The notes: generated by a model not told the origin, from the sequence alone. A DNA stretch of 64,000 bases from Geodermatophilus pulveris (GCF_900188375.1 NZ_FZOO01000006.1:62001-126000), one strand, 5' to 3'; counted from the stretch's first letter, positions 9,966-21,121 are shown. Program-made: numbers and translations.

Positions 9966-10640
9966 TCACCGCGCGCGGCGGCGCAGGCGCTCCTCGTCGA
10001 GGACGACCACCGACTTGCCCTGCAGCTGGATCCAGCCGCGGTGCACGAAGTCGGCCAGTGCCTTGTTCACCGTCTCCCGCGAGGCGCCGACCAGCTGGGC
10101 CAGCTCCTCCTGCGTGAGGTCGTGCTTGACGCGCAGGCCCTCGCCCTCGCGGCTGCCGAACCGGTCGGCCATCTGCAGCAGCGCCTTGGCCACCCGCCCG
10201 GGGACGTCGGTGAAGATCAGGTCCGCGACCGAGTCGTTGGTGCGGCGCAGCCGGCGGGCGAGCACGTGCAGCAGCCGCTCGCCGACCTCGGGGTGCGCCT
10301 CGATCCACGGGCGCAGCACCGACTGCGGCATGCGGGCCAGTTTGACGTCGGTGACGGCGGTGGCCGTCGCCGTCCGCGGGCCGGGGTCGAAGACCGACAG
10401 CTCGCCGAACTGGTCCGACGGGCCCATGACGGCCAGCACGTTTTCCCGGCCGTCCGGCGCGCGGCGGGACAGCTTGATCTTGCCGGACATGACGATGTAG
10501 AGGCTGTCGCCCGGCTCGCCCTCGTTGAAGACCACGCGGCCGCGGGGGAGCGTCACGGTCTCCAGGCGGCTCGCGACAGGGTCCACCGATTCCGCCGGCA
10601 GTCCCTGGAAGAGCCCTGACTGGGCCAGCACCTCGTCCAC
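9966..10640 (-). CDS. crp: Cyclic-AMP receptor protein, Crp/GlxR type
   Basis: 224 residues, the same length as Rv3676. The N-terminal cyclic-nucleotide fold contains [18 protein letters not shown] and the phosphate cassette [16 protein letters not shown]. The C-terminal winged helix carries the recognition helix [13 protein letters not shown]. It is a global regulator of carbon and energy genes. The start is GTG at 10640, giving [14 protein letters not shown] like the mycobacterial protein, with GAGGA 7 nt upstream. A near-consensus CRP box in its own promoter suggests autoregulation. Confidence 0.96.
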   Translation of the reverse strand: MDEVLAQSGLFQGLPAESVDPVASRLETVTLPRGRVVFNEGEPGDSLYIVMSGKIKLSRRAPDGRENVLAVMGPSDQFGELSVFDPGPRTATATAVTDVKLARMPQSVLRPWIEAHPEVGERLLHVLARRLRRTNDSVADLIFTDVPGRVAKALLQMADRFGSREGEGLRVKHDLTQEELAQLVGASRETVNKALADFVHRGWIQLQGKSVVVLDEERLRRRAR

Positions 10641-10728
10641 TACGCGTCCTCTCGCACACACCGCACAGGGGAGCCGGCACGCGGCCGGCCCGGTCAGCAG
10701 CCGCTTCCCTCGCGGCGCCGTCCCGGAG

Positions 10729-10756
10729 AGTCTAGGGGGCTGTGCCGATCATCACC
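10729..10756 (-). promoter_or_regulatory. crp promoter with probable CRP box
   Basis: On the minus strand GGTGATGATCGGCACA (10756-10741) fits the CRP half-sites GTGA-N6-TCAC with one mismatch in each half, and TAGACT (10734-10729) is a good -10. The box would cover the -35 zone, an arrangement that fits self-repression. Predicted from sequence only. Confidence 0.5.
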
Positions 10757-10761
10757 CGATC

Positions 10762-10802
10762 AGTGGGACCGCCCCACCCCTCGAGGGCAGGGGGGTCCCA
10801 CT
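10762..10802 (-). terminator. Hairpin terminator after the 80-aa membrane protein gene
   Basis: AGTGGGACC and GGTCCCACT form a perfect 9-bp outer stem around an inner CCCC...GGGG stem, starting at the stop codon of the minus-strand gene upstream. Confidence 0.7.
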
Positions 10803-11044
10803 CAGACGACGGGCGGCTCGGCCTCGCGGCGCACCCGGGACGCCCGGCGGCGGCGCCAGCGCGTGATGGCGCGGCGGATGCCGGAGTTGGCGAGCGTGTC
10901 CACCTCGCCCGGGGTGGCGGTGGAGAGGAACTCGGCCACCTCGCGCGGGCCGGCGGGCCGGCGCAGCGGCTCCTCGACGCGCTCCATCACCAGCAGGAAG
11001 GCGATGACGAGGGGCGGGAACAGGATGACGCTGAGGGCGACCAC
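10802..11044 (-). CDS. Small membrane protein, unknown function
   Basis: 80 residues. One strongly hydrophobic helix (residues 2-20, [19 protein letters not shown]) is followed by a charged cytoplasmic tail ending in an Arg-rich segment. The start is GTG at 11044 with a purine-rich GGAGAGGAG stretch upstream. The position next to crp and nth matches the membrane protein Rv3675, although this one is shorter. No catalytic motif is seen. Confidence 0.65.
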   Translation of the reverse strand: MVALSVILFPPLVIAFLLVMERVEEPLRRPAGPREVAEFLSTATPGEVDTLANSGIRRAITRWRRRRASRVRREAEPPVV

Positions 11045-11187
11045 CCGGTGCTCCTCTCCTCGCCGGGGGCGTGGCCGACCGGCCGCGCCCGCACTCCTGT
11101 GTACCCCGGTGCGCCGCGGGACACCGCGACGGTCGCGATGATGGCACGCGCCCGGGACGGTCGGCCGGTCCGCCTACCCTCGACCGC

Positions 11188-11973
11188 GTGTCCTCGCCCG
11201 CCCACGCCCGGCCCGTCCCGCCGCGCGCCCGCCGCGCAGCCGCCCGGGGCGGCTCCCCGTTCGACCCGGACGAGACGCCGCTGGCGCGCACCCGGCGGGC
11301 CCGGCGGATGGCCCGCGAGCTGGCGCTGATCCACCCCGACGCGCACTGCGAGCTGGACTTCACCGACGCCTTCGAGCTCCTGGTCGCCACCGTGCTGTCC
11401 GCGCAGACCACCGACAAGACGGTCAACAAGGTCACCCCCGCGCTGTTCGCCCGCTACCCCGACGCCCCGGCGCTCGCGGGGGCCGACCGCGCCGAGCTGG
11501 AGGCCATCCTCAAGCCCACCGGCTTCTTCCGCGCCAAGGCCAACTCGGTGCTGGGGCTGGCGCAGGCGCTGGTCGAGCGCTTCGACGGCGAGGTGCCCGG
11601 GCGGATGGCCGACCTGGTCACCCTGCCCGGCGTCGGCCGCAAGACCGCCAACGTCGTCCTCGGCAACGCCTTCGGCGTCCCGGGCCTCACCGTGGACACC
11701 CACTTCGGCCGGCTGGTGCGCCGGTTCGGCTGGACGGCGGAGGAGGACCCGGTGAAGGTCGAGGCCGAGGTCGCCGAGCTGGTCCCCGAGCGTGACTGGA
11801 CCATGTTCAGCCACCGGGTGATCTTCCACGGCCGGCGGGTGTGCCACGCCAAGAAGGCGGCCTGCGGTGCCTGCGGCCTCGCGCAGTGGTGCCCCTCCTA
11901 CGGCATCGGCCCGACCGACCCGGAGGTGGCCACGGCGCTGGTCAGGACCCCGGCCGCCTCCGACACCGAATGA
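11188..11973 (+). CDS. nth: Endonuclease III (DNA glycosylase/AP lyase)
   Basis: 261 residues. The helix-hairpin-helix [14 protein letters not shown] holds the catalytic lysine and VDTHF the catalytic aspartate. The [4Fe-4S] ligands are spaced C-X6-C-X2-C-X5-C in the segment from Cys-His-Ala to Gln-Trp-Cys. It removes oxidised pyrimidines in base excision repair. GTG at 11188 is preceded by TACCCT with exactly 7 nt between, so it is probably leaderless. The stop overlaps the next ATG by 4 nt, starting the nth-trx-nudix-cupredoxin-marP operon. Confidence 0.96.
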   Translation: MSSPAHARPVPPRARRAAARGGSPFDPDETPLARTRRARRMARELALIHPDAHCELDFTDAFELLVATVLSAQTTDKTVNKVTPALFARYPDAPALAGADRAELEAILKPTGFFRAKANSVLGLAQALVERFDGEVPGRMADLVTLPGVGRKTANVVLGNAFGVPGLTVDTHFGRLVRRFGWTAEEDPVKVEAEVAELVPERDWTMFSHRVIFHGRRVCHAKKAACGACGLAQWCPSYGIGPTDPEVATALVRTPAASDTE

Positions 11974-12554
11974 GCGCGCGCAGCAGGACGGCGGCCGGCG
12001 CGCTGGCGCTCGGCCTGGCGCTGGCCGGGTGCACCGCGGACGCCGCCGGCGACGGGCCCCCGCCGCCGGCGCCCGCCACCCCGCCGTTCGCCCTCGAGCC
12101 GTGCCCGGAGCAGGCCGACCGGCCCGCGAGGGGTGCCGAGACGCTCCCGCCGCTGGTCCTGGAGTGCCCCGGCGGCGGGACGCTGGACCTCGGCCGCGCG
12201 CCGGGTGTGCCGGCCGTGGTCAACCTGTGGGCCAGCTGGTGCGGCCCGTGCCGCGAGGAGCTGCCGCTGGTGCAGCAGCTGGCCGACGCCGCCGGGGGCC
12301 GGCTGGCCGTGGTCGGCATCGTCAGCCGCGACGGCGCCCCGCAGGCGGCGTCCTTCGCCGCGGACGCCGGGGCGACCTTCCCCAGCGCCTTCGACGGGGA
12401 CGGCGAGGTCATGGCCGGCCTGGGCCTCAACGGGCTGCCCTACACCTACCTGCTGGACGCCGACGGCGGGATCGCCCACGTCCAGGTGGGGCCGGTCGCC
12501 GACCTCGCCGAGTTCGAGGCGCTGGCCGCCGAGCACCTCGGGGTGACGCTGTGA
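11970..12554 (+). CDS. TlpA-like thioredoxin-fold lipoprotein
   Basis: 194 residues. The signal peptide ends in the lipobox LALAGC, so the protein is exported and lipid-anchored. The redox motif WCGPC lies in [13 protein letters not shown], followed by the cis-proline region GLPYTYLLD. It likely handles thiol-disulfide exchange on the outer face of the membrane; the client may be the downstream MarP, whose activity depends on a disulfide in mycobacteria (inference). It overlaps both neighbours by 4 nt. Counterpart of Rv3673c. Confidence 0.9.
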   Translation: MSARSRTAAGALALGLALAGCTADAAGDGPPPPAPATPPFALEPCPEQADRPARGAETLPPLVLECPGGGTLDLGRAPGVPAVVNLWASWCGPCREELPLVQQLADAAGGRLAVVGIVSRDGAPQAASFAADAGATFPSAFDGDGEVMAGLGLNGLPYTYLLDADGGIAHVQVGPVADLAEFEALAAEHLGVTL

Positions 12555-13312
12555 CCGGGGCCGGCCTCCCCGCCGACCTCCCCGGCTACCTGCACCGGCT
12601 GCTCGCGGCCGGCGACGACCTCCCGCTGCGGCACCGGATGCCCCGGCCGACGGCGACCGCCCGCCGCTCGGCCGTCCTCATCCTGTTCGGCGAGGGGCCG
12701 CGCGGCGCCGACGTCCTGCTCATCGAGAAGTCCGCCCACCTGCGGACCCACGCCGGGCAGCCGGCCTTCCCCGGCGGGGGAGCGGACCCCGGTGACGACT
12801 ACCCGGTGGGCACCGCGCTGCGCGAGGCGGAGGAGGAGGCCGGCATCGACCCCGACGGGGTGCGGGTGCTGGCCACCCTGCCCGAGCTGTTCCTCGGCCC
12901 CTCGGACAACCTCGTCGTCCCCGTCGTGGGCTGGTGGGACGACCCGCGCGACGTCACCGTGGGCGACCCGCGCGAGGTGGCCCGGGTGGCGCGGGTGCCG
13001 CTGGCCGACCTCGCCGACCCGGCCAACCGCTTCCGCATCCGGCACCCGTCGGGCTACGTCGGCCCGGCGTTCGGCGTCGCGGGCATGGTGGTCTGGGGCT
13101 TCACCGGCGCCCTGCTCGACGCGATCCTCGAGGCGGCGGGGCTGGGCCGGCCCTGGGACCCCTCCGACGTCCGGCCCCTGCCGGCGCTCGGCGCCCGCCG
13201 CCCGCAGCTGCCCGGCACGCTCGACCCGGCCGACGACGAGGACGCCGCCGCGCCGACAGTCGCCGACCCCGCACCCGACGGGCTGTCTGCGCGTACGGTT
13301 CCCCCGCGATGA
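12551..13312 (+). CDS. NUDIX hydrolase, CoA pyrophosphatase (NudL) type
   Basis: 253 residues. The UPF0035 signature HAGQPAFPGGGADPGDD precedes a complete Nudix box ending in ALREAEEEAGI. Enzymes of this type split CoA or its derivatives to 4'-phosphopantetheine and adenosine diphosphate. The acidic C-terminal tail past about residue 215 is poorly conserved. It is GTG-started and coupled by GTGA to the gene before it. Counterpart of Rv3672c. Confidence 0.9.
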   Translation: MTGAGLPADLPGYLHRLLAAGDDLPLRHRMPRPTATARRSAVLILFGEGPRGADVLLIEKSAHLRTHAGQPAFPGGGADPGDDYPVGTALREAEEEAGIDPDGVRVLATLPELFLGPSDNLVVPVVGWWDDPRDVTVGDPREVARVARVPLADLADPANRFRIRHPSGYVGPAFGVAGMVVWGFTGALLDAILEAAGLGRPWDPSDVRPLPALGARRPQLPGTLDPADDEDAAAPTVADPAPDGLSARTVPPR

Positions 13313-13767
13313 ACGCCAGAACGCTCGCGCCGGGCCCCTGCAGGAAGGCCGTGGTGGCCGCTCTCGCCGTGGTCCTGCTGGCCGGCTGCGGTGGCGGGGA
13401 GACGGCCGGGCCGGCGGCGGCGGCGCCGTCGTCCGGCCCGGCGCTGGGCACGGTGACCACGGCGCCGGACGGCGTGCAGGAGGTCACCCTGCGGACGCAG
13501 GACGACTACGTGTTCACCCCCGACGCCTTCACCGTCGCGCCCGGCCCGGTGCGGCTGACGGTGCTCAACGCCGCGGAGCAGCTGACGCACAACTTCCGCT
13601 TCACCCCGGGCGCCGGGCCGGAGCCGATCGACCCGGAGATCCCGCTGCTCACGCCGGGGGAGAGCCGGACCATCGAGTTCACCGTGACCACGCCGGGCGA
13701 GTACGGCTTCGAGTGCAGCTTCCACACCCAGCTGGAGCAGTACGGCACGATGACGGTCAGCGGCTAG
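13309..13767 (+). CDS. Cupredoxin-domain lipoprotein (blue copper type)
   Basis: 152 residues with the lipobox LLAGC at about 26-30. A plastocyanin-like beta-sandwich carries the expected type 1 copper ligands: His in LTHNF, then Cys, His and Met in FECSFHTQLEQYGTM. It probably shuttles electrons or holds copper outside the cell. This gene is an insertion relative to the mycobacterial order, where the NUDIX gene is followed directly by marP. ATG overlaps the preceding stop by 4 nt. Confidence 0.85.
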   Translation: MNARTLAPGPCRKAVVAALAVVLLAGCGGGETAGPAAAAPSSGPALGTVTTAPDGVQEVTLRTQDDYVFTPDAFTVAPGPVRLTVLNAAEQLTHNFRFTPGAGPEPIDPEIPLLTPGESRTIEFTVTTPGEYGFECSFHTQLEQYGTMTVSG

Positions 13768-13775
13768 GTACGCGC

Positions 13776-14957
13776 ATGTCGGTCGTCGACCTCGTCCTCA
13801 TCGGGCTGGCGCTGGTGTTCGCCCTGTCCGGGTTCCGGCAGGGCGTCATCGTCTCGGCGACCTCCTTCTTCGGCTTCTTCGGCGGCGCGGTCCTGGGCGC
13901 CCAGCTGTCCCAGCCGGTCGCCGACCGGTTCGACGGGACGGCGACCTCCCGGGTGTTCGTCGCGCTGGTGGTGGTCCTCGCCGTCGCGCTGCTGGGCCAG
14001 GTGGTCGCCGGCGCGGTGGGGCGGGCGGTGCGCCGCCGGGTGACCTGGCAGCCGGCCGAGGTCGTGGACTCCGTCGCCGGGGCGCTGCTGTCGGCGGTCG
14101 CGGTGCTGCTCGTCGCGTGGATGGTCGCCACCCCGCTGGCCACCGCGCCGTTCCCCGAGGTGGCCGGCCAGGTGCGGCAGTCCGCGCTGGTGCAGGCGGT
14201 CGACCGCAGCGTCCCGGCCGGCGTCCGGAGCCTGTACGACTCGCTGCGGGAGACGATCGACCGCAACGGGCTGCCCGACGTCCTCGACCCGCTGACCCCC
14301 ACGCAGGTGCCCGACGTGCCGGCGCCGGACCCGGCGCTGCTGGGCAGCCCGGTGGTGCAGTCGGTGGCCGGGTCGGTGGTGCAGATCAGCGGCGTCGCGC
14401 CGTCGTGCTCGCGGCAGATCGACGGCTCCGGGTTCGTCTACGCCGCCGAGCGGGTGATGACCAACGCGCACGTGCTCGCCGGCGTCTCCGACCCGGTGGT
14501 CAGCGCGGAGGGCGAGGACTACGACGCCGTCCCGGTGTACGTCGACGAGGCCGCCGACGTCGCGGTGCTCGCCGTGCCCGGGCTGCCGCAGGTGCCGCTG
14601 ACGTTCGCCGACGAGTCGGCCGTGGCCGGGGACGACGCCATCATCATGGGCTACCCCGGCGGCGGCGGGCTGTTCGTCGGGTCGTCGCGGGTGCGCCAGC
14701 GCACCGACATCAGCGGCCCGGACTTCCGCAACGAGCAGACCGTGGTCCGCGACGTCTACGCGCTGCGCGGCGAGGTGCGCGCCGGCAACTCCGGCGGCCC
14801 GCTGTTCGACCCGCAGGGCCAGGTGCTCGGTGTCGTGTTCGCCTCCGCCATCGACGACCCGCTCACCGGGTACGCGCTCACCTACGACGAGGTCCAGGAC
14901 GCCGCCGCGACCGGTGCCGCCTCGTCCTCCCCGGTGGCGACCGGCGCCTGTGAATGA
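13776..14957 (+). CDS. marP: Membrane-bound periplasmic serine protease MarP
   Basis: 393 residues, against 397 for Rv3671c. Four N-terminal transmembrane helices form a colicin-V-production-like domain (about 1-125). A chymotrypsin-fold protease follows with His in TNAHVLAG, Asp in EAADVAVL and Ser in RAGNSGGPLFD. Cysteines in PSCSRQ and near the end (TGACE) match the pair that forms the regulatory disulfide in mycobacterial MarP. The protein supports resistance to acid and oxidative stress there. The stop codon lies inside the start of a long inverted repeat. Confidence 0.94.
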   Translation: MSVVDLVLIGLALVFALSGFRQGVIVSATSFFGFFGGAVLGAQLSQPVADRFDGTATSRVFVALVVVLAVALLGQVVAGAVGRAVRRRVTWQPAEVVDSVAGALLSAVAVLLVAWMVATPLATAPFPEVAGQVRQSALVQAVDRSVPAGVRSLYDSLRETIDRNGLPDVLDPLTPTQVPDVPAPDPALLGSPVVQSVAGSVVQISGVAPSCSRQIDGSGFVYAAERVMTNAHVLAGVSDPVVSAEGEDYDAVPVYVDEAADVAVLAVPGLPQVPLTFADESAVAGDDAIIMGYPGGGGLFVGSSRVRQRTDISGPDFRNEQTVVRDVYALRGEVRAGNSGGPLFDPQGQVLGVVFASAIDDPLTGYALTYDEVQDAAATGAASSSPVATGACE

Positions 14958-15020
14958 AGGACCACCCTTCCCCCCACACCTCGCTCCGCTCGGCGCGGGG
15001 CCCTGGAGGGTGGCCGTTCC
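14956..15020. repeat. Inverted-repeat element, copy A
   Basis: A member of the six-copy family also found at 16616, 31714, 45503, 58457 and 61334. The outer arms GGACCACCC and GGGTGGCC pair across a core containing CCCCCCAC, CTCG and GGGGCCCTG. It sits between the convergent marP and epoxide-hydrolase-like genes and its first bases supply the marP stop codon, so it probably acts as a two-way terminator. Confidence 0.75.
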
Positions 15021-15026
15021 AGACAC

Positions 15027-15953
15027 TCACCTGAGCCAGTCGGTGAGCGCCCGGTTGACCTCGTCGGGGACCTCCTCGTGGGGGAAGTGCCCCACGCCGG
15101 GCAGCTCCCACCACGCGTAGGCGCCGGCCACGTAGCGGCCCGAGCCGCGGGCGGTCGACGGCAGCACGCAGGTGTCCTGGTCGCCGTGCAGCTGCAGCGT
15201 CGGGGCGGTCACCGGGGCGGCCATCCGGCGGGCGTAGCGCCAGCCGTCGGGGCGGACCTGGGAGCGGCCGGCCCAGCGGAAGTACTCCATCGAGCCGTAG
15301 GCGGCCTGCGGGATCCGGGCCGCCGACCGGTAGCGGGAGACGGCCAGCGCGAAGTCCGCGGTCGACGTCCACCCCGGCCCGGCCCACCGGCGCAGCAGCT
15401 CGGCGACCGGGTCGTCGTCGGTGCGGGTCAGCCGCCGTTCGGGCAGCCGGGGGAGCTGGAAGCCGAGCACGTGCCGCAGCGCCCGCCGCTGCGCCCGGTC
15501 GCGCAGCGCGGCGCGCAGCTGCCGGGGGTGCGCCATCGACAGCACCGCCAGCCGCCGGACGCTGCGCGGGTGCAGTGCGGCCATCGTCCAGGCCACCAGG
15601 CCGCCCCAGTCGTGCCCGACCACGACGGCGTCCTGCTCACCGAGGGCGCGGACCAGGGCGGCGACGTCCGAGGCGGCGGTCGGCAGGTCGTAGCCGCGCG
15701 GCGGCTTGTCGCTGCCGCCGTAGCCGCGCAGGTCCGGGGCCACGGCGCGGAACCCGGCCGCGGCCAGCGCCGGCAGCTGGGCCCGCCAGGCCCACCAGAA
15801 CTCCGGGAAGCCGTGCAGCAGCAGCACCAGCGGCCCCTCGCCGGCCTCGGCGACGTGCAGCCGGACGCCGTTGGCCGACAGGTCGCGGTGCGTCCACGGG
15901 CCGGGCAGCAGGACGCTGGTGGCGTCCGGCGGCTCCTCGTCGGCGGGGGTCAC
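15027..15953 (-). CDS. Alpha/beta hydrolase, epoxide hydrolase-like (EphE-like)
   Basis: 308 residues. The oxyanion motif HGFPEFWWAW (about 46-55) and nucleophile elbow GHDWGG (Asp nucleophile) are those of the epoxide hydrolase/haloalkane dehalogenase branch. The general-base histidine lies in GVGHFPHEE near the C-terminus. HDWGG in place of GXSXG supports hydrolysis through an alkyl-enzyme ester. It shares the position of ephE (Rv3670) beside marP. Start GTG at 15953; it lies 18 nt downstream of the holin-X gene, probably in one operon. Confidence 0.85.
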   Translation of the reverse strand: MTPADEEPPDATSVLLPGPWTHRDLSANGVRLHVAEAGEGPLVLLLHGFPEFWWAWRAQLPALAAAGFRAVAPDLRGYGGSDKPPRGYDLPTAASDVAALVRALGEQDAVVVGHDWGGLVAWTMAALHPRSVRRLAVLSMAHPRQLRAALRDRAQRRALRHVLGFQLPRLPERRLTRTDDDPVAELLRRWAGPGWTSTADFALAVSRYRSAARIPQAAYGSMEYFRWAGRSQVRPDGWRYARRMAAPVTAPTLQLHGDQDTCVLPSTARGSGRYVAGAYAWWELPGVGHFPHEEVPDEVNRALTDWLR

Positions 15954-15971
15954 CGGGGCCGGGCGAGCCGG

Positions 15972-16475
15972 TCAGACGGTGTAGTCCTCGCGGCCGGCCA
16001 GCTGGACCCGGCCGTTGCTGACGGTGGGCACCTCGCGGCGCCGCTGGCCGGGGGCCTCGCGGTGCATGACCTCGGGCAGGTCGCGCAGCGTCTCGATGGT
16101 GCGCTCGGGCTTCTCGATCTTCTTCAGCGCGCTGCGGCCGACCAGGGCGGCGACCGCGGCCAGCAGCACCAGGAGGAACCACACGATGAGGTAGGAGATC
16201 CAGCGCTGCAGGCCCAGCCAGGTGAGGAACTCCGCGATCGCGATGAACAGGAACACGCCGGAGAAGGCCAGCAGGACGCCGGCGGCCGCCAGCGCCCCGG
16301 CCCCGACGCCGGCCTTCTTCGCCGACGTGCCGATCTCGGCCTTGGCCAGCTCGATCTCGCTGCGGATCAGCGTCGAGACGTCGGCCATGGCGCTCTGCAC
16401 GAGGCTGCCGACCGAGGGCTCGTCCGCGCGGGTGCTGCGGACCCCGGCCGGGCTCGACGATGCGCTGTGGGCCAC
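15972..16475 (-). CDS. Phage-holin-like membrane protein (holin-X / DUF1469)
   Basis: 167 residues. An amphipathic N-terminal region, VGSLVQSAMADVSTLIRSE, is followed by two long transmembrane segments at about 50-75 and 85-110. The C-terminal cytoplasmic tail is charged. The family (Rv3669-like) has unknown function despite the name and is not evidence of a prophage. The start is GTG at 16475, with AGGAGG 8 nt upstream. Confidence 0.8.
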   Translation of the reverse strand: MAHSASSSPAGVRSTRADEPSVGSLVQSAMADVSTLIRSEIELAKAEIGTSAKKAGVGAGALAAAGVLLAFSGVFLFIAIAEFLTWLGLQRWISYLIVWFLLVLLAAVAALVGRSALKKIEKPERTIETLRDLPEVMHREAPGQRRREVPTVSNGRVQLAGREDYTV

Positions 16476-16569
16476 GAGGGGCACCTCCTGGGGTCGGACG
16501 GACGGCTGTCGGGCCGCCCGGACGACGGACCCACCGGGGGAATCGTGCCCCACGATCACCGCCCGCGCC

Positions 16570-16605
16570 CCCCGGCCTCCCGGGTCGTGCACCGGGAGGC
16601 CGGGG
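16570..16605 (-). terminator. Perfect 14-bp hairpin terminator of acs
   Basis: CCCCGGCCTCCCGG and CCGGGAGGCCGGGG pair perfectly around the 8-nt loop GTCGTGCA. It lies downstream of acs and upstream of the holin-X gene on the same strand, so the two are probably separate transcripts. Confidence 0.8.
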
Positions 16606-16615
16606 CGTGAGGTGC

Positions 16616-16676
16616 TGGAACGGCCCCTCGCAGGGTCCCGCCGCGAGCCTGTGAGCGGCGGGGGCGAGGGGTCCTC
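16616..16676. repeat. Inverted-repeat element, copy B
   Basis: Arms GGCCCCTCGC and GCGAGGGGTCC enclose the family core. The element starts 2 nt after the acs stop codon on the minus strand and is followed by the perfect hairpin at 16570, giving a double terminator. Confidence 0.75.
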
Positions 16677-16678
16677 CC

Positions 16679-18631
<1,953 letters not shown>

Positions 18632-18816
18632 GCGACTCCTCCTGCTCCGCGGCGTCGTCGTCGACGCCCCTGTCCTGTGCGTGGTCGCGTCCGGCGCACG
18701 GCCCCACGCGACGCAGCGTGCTCCCCGCCACACCGTATGGCCACGCGGGCTCCGCGTCTGCCCCGGTCCGGCACCGCGACGGCCGGGTCGGCGCACCGGC
18801 GGGGCAGACTGTCCCG

Positions 18817-19524
18817 GTGACGGCGGGGCTGCAGGCGGCGGTGGCCGTGCGGGTGCCCGGCGCGGCGGCGCTCGGCCTGGTCGTGCCCCCGTCGACGGAC
18901 GCCGTCCCCGCCGTGCTGTTCGCCGACCCGGACTGGACCGCCGCCCGGCTGGCCGCGCTCGGCGTGCGGTACGCCTCCGGGGACCGGCGGGTGCTGGCCA
19001 CGGTGTGGTGGTACTCGGCGTCCTCGGTGCTGCTCACCCCCGCGCTGGCCGGGCTGGCCACCGGGCTGCCGCTGTCGGCGCGGCTGGCGGACACGTCCGT
19101 GGCGCTGCTGGGCGGGGGGACGCCGATCGCCGCGACCTCGTCCGCGCCGGGCGCGGACACCGCCGCGGAGCTGCGGGAGACGCTGGCCGCCGTCGTCGAC
19201 ACCGTGGCGGCGGCCGGGGGCCTGCGCCCGCGGCCGCTGTGGGCGGTCGCCGCCGACTCGCTGGCCAACCGGCTGCTCGCGCTGGGCCGGGCGCTCGGGG
19301 AGGAGGGCCGGCTCACCGCCCTGGCCGCGCCGCTCGCCGCCGCGGTCGGGCCACCGCTGCCCGCGCCCCGCTACGTCGACGTCACCGGCGTCCGGTTCAC
19401 CCGGCGGGTGTCGTGCTGCCTGCTCTACCGGCTGCCGCCCGAGCCGCTGTGCACCTCCTGTCCCCGCCGTCCGGCCGCCGAGAGGCAGGTCCTGCTCGAG
19501 GACGCCGCCGCGCGGATGCGCTGA
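18817..19524 (+). CDS. FhuF-like (2Fe-2S) protein, putative siderophore-iron reductase
   Basis: 235 residues. The C-terminal cluster RVSCCLLYRLPP...LCTSC has the C-C-X10-C-X2-C spacing that binds a [2Fe-2S] cluster in FhuF ferric reductases. The rest is Ala/Leu-rich and weakly conserved. The likely role is reducing ferric siderophores in the cytoplasm, but no siderophore genes are near. GTG at 18817 is preceded by CAGACT 6 nt upstream. Divergent from acs, with a 185-bp gap in which I see no clear operator. Confidence 0.75.
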   Translation: MTAGLQAAVAVRVPGAAALGLVVPPSTDAVPAVLFADPDWTAARLAALGVRYASGDRRVLATVWWYSASSVLLTPALAGLATGLPLSARLADTSVALLGGGTPIAATSSAPGADTAAELRETLAAVVDTVAAAGGLRPRPLWAVAADSLANRLLALGRALGEEGRLTALAAPLAAAVGPPLPAPRYVDVTGVRFTRRVSCCLLYRLPPEPLCTSCPRRPAAERQVLLEDAAARMR

Positions 19525-19574
19525 CCCGCGGCAGGCGGGCGTTCGGCCGGGCGGTGCCGCGGCCGCGGGCGATC

Positions 19575-20030
19575 CGGGTCGGTGCTGCGACACGCCTCCC
19601 CCGACGCCGACGTGCCGGTGGTCCACCTGTCGGCCGACGCCACGGGCCGGCCGGGGCGCACCTCGCGCTGGATGCCGCGCTGGCGCCGCTCCGGGAGGAC
19701 GGCGTCCTGGTGGTCGGCAGCGGCGACGTCGTCCACAACCGGTCCGCCGTGAGCCGCGCCGCGGGCGACACCGGGTCCGACCGGGCGCGGCGCTTCGACG
19801 AGCGGGTGCGCGAGGTGCTGCTGGAGCAGCCCGCCGAGGTCGCGGCGCTCGACGGGCACTCGGACCACCGGCTCGCCGTCCCCACGCCCGACCACTTCGT
19901 GCCGCTGCGCTACGTCGCCGGCCTGGCCGCCGCGGCCGGCACGACGGCCGAGATCCTCGTCGACGGGTTCACGCACGCACGCCTCGCTGCCGATGGCCGC
20001 CTGCACGGTCGGCATGCCGGCGCTCGCCGG
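19575..20030 (+). pseudogene. Decayed LigB/DODA-type extradiol dioxygenase
   Basis: Two fragments in different frames line up with the C-terminal half of 4,5-DOPA-dioxygenase-like enzymes. The first is PDADVPVVHLSADATG; the second, after a frame change near 19650, is LREDGVLVVGSGDVVHN, then LAVPTPDHFVPLRYVAGLA. The N-terminal half with the metal-binding histidines is missing and there is no start codon or ribosome site. It runs directly into the DUF222 remnant. Confidence 0.72.
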
Positions 20031-20062
20031 TCCCCGAGGCGCGCACCGTCTCAGCCGGCTGC

Positions 20063-21081
20063 CGCGGGGAGCTGTCGCTGGAGGAGCTGGCGCGGCGGAT
20101 CACCGGCGGTGCGGTGCGGCTCGCGGCGGCCACCGCGGCGTGGCTGGCACTGGTGGCCGAGTTCGACCGCCGGGAGGGCTGGGGTGCGGTCGGCATCCGC
20201 TCGTGCGCGCACTGGTCGGCGTGGCAGTGCGGGCTGTCCGCCGGTGCGGCCCGGGAGCACGTGCGGGTGGCCCGCGCGCTGACCGTCCTCCCCGCCACCG
20301 CAGCGGCGTTCGCTGCCGGCCGGCTGTCCTGTGCCGAGGTGCGGGCGCTGACCCGGGTCGCCGAGCCGGCCACCGAGGCCATCCTGTCGGGCCTGGCGCA
20401 CGAGCTCACCGCCTCCCGACCGGAGCGAGTGGTGCGGGGATGGCGCCGCTCGGACGCGGCCGCGAGCCCCTGGCGGTCGATCGCGCCCGCCGGTTCGCCA
20501 CCCGGGCCCAGCGCTGCACCGCCGCGACGGCGGCTGCGCCCGCCCCGGCTGCCCGGAGACCCGTATCGAGCGGCTGCACGCCCACCACCTGCGGCACTGG
20601 CTGCACGGCGGGCGCACCGACCTGGACGACCCGGTGCTGCTCTGCGACGTCGACCACGGCCTGGCCCACGACCTGGACCTCGTCATGGCCCGCCGGAACG
20701 GGCGGCTGGTCGTCACCGCACCGGACGGCCGCCGGGTGTGGGGGCCGCCGACGTCGCCTCCGCCGACGGGGTGCACGGGCTGACCGGCGAGCCGGACGAG
20801 CGGCTGGTCGCCGGCGTGCACCCGCTCGACACCGCGATCGAACGCCGGTCGGACACGGCACCAGGGACCACGGCTCCCGCGACGCCCCGGCCCGTCGATC
20901 CGCCGGCGCGGCGCAGGTCGATCACCCGGCTGCTCCCCCCGACCGGACACCGGACCTGCCCGACGCGGTGCACGTCAACGGCGAGCGGATGGACCTCGCC
21001 CACGTCGTGGGCGTCCTGCTGCACCACCGCGACCTCGAACACCGCCCCCCGCCGAGCGTGCCGGGACCACCGGGGAGGTGA
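20063..21081 (+). pseudogene. Decayed DUF222 / 13E12-type HNH endonuclease gene
   Basis: Three fragments in three frames are recognisable: a DUF222 helical part around 20110-20460 (GIRSCAHWSAWQCGLSAGAA), an HNH part around 20535-20760 (CARPGCPE, then LHAHHLRHWLHGG and LLCDVDH), and a C-terminal tail GERMDLAHVVGVLLHHRD before 21081. The middle is shortened, and the frame shifts make it non-functional. Genes of this family are multicopy and mobile-like in actinobacteria. Confidence 0.75.
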
Positions 21082-21099
21082 CGGCCGTGGCGTGACCGG

Positions 21100-21121
21100 C
21101 CGCGTTCCCGCGGGAACGCGG
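21100..21121 (-). terminator. Perfect palindrome terminating the cob operon
   Basis: CCGCGTTCCCG/CGGGAACGCGG is a perfect 22-bp palindrome (9-bp hairpin with a 4-nt loop), 27 nt after the cobA stop on the minus strand. Confidence 0.75.

Noticed and set aside
15972-16475. Holin-X gene as a sign of a prophage
   Set aside because: No other phage genes are near, and the family is a normal chromosomal neighbour of marP and acs in actinobacteria.
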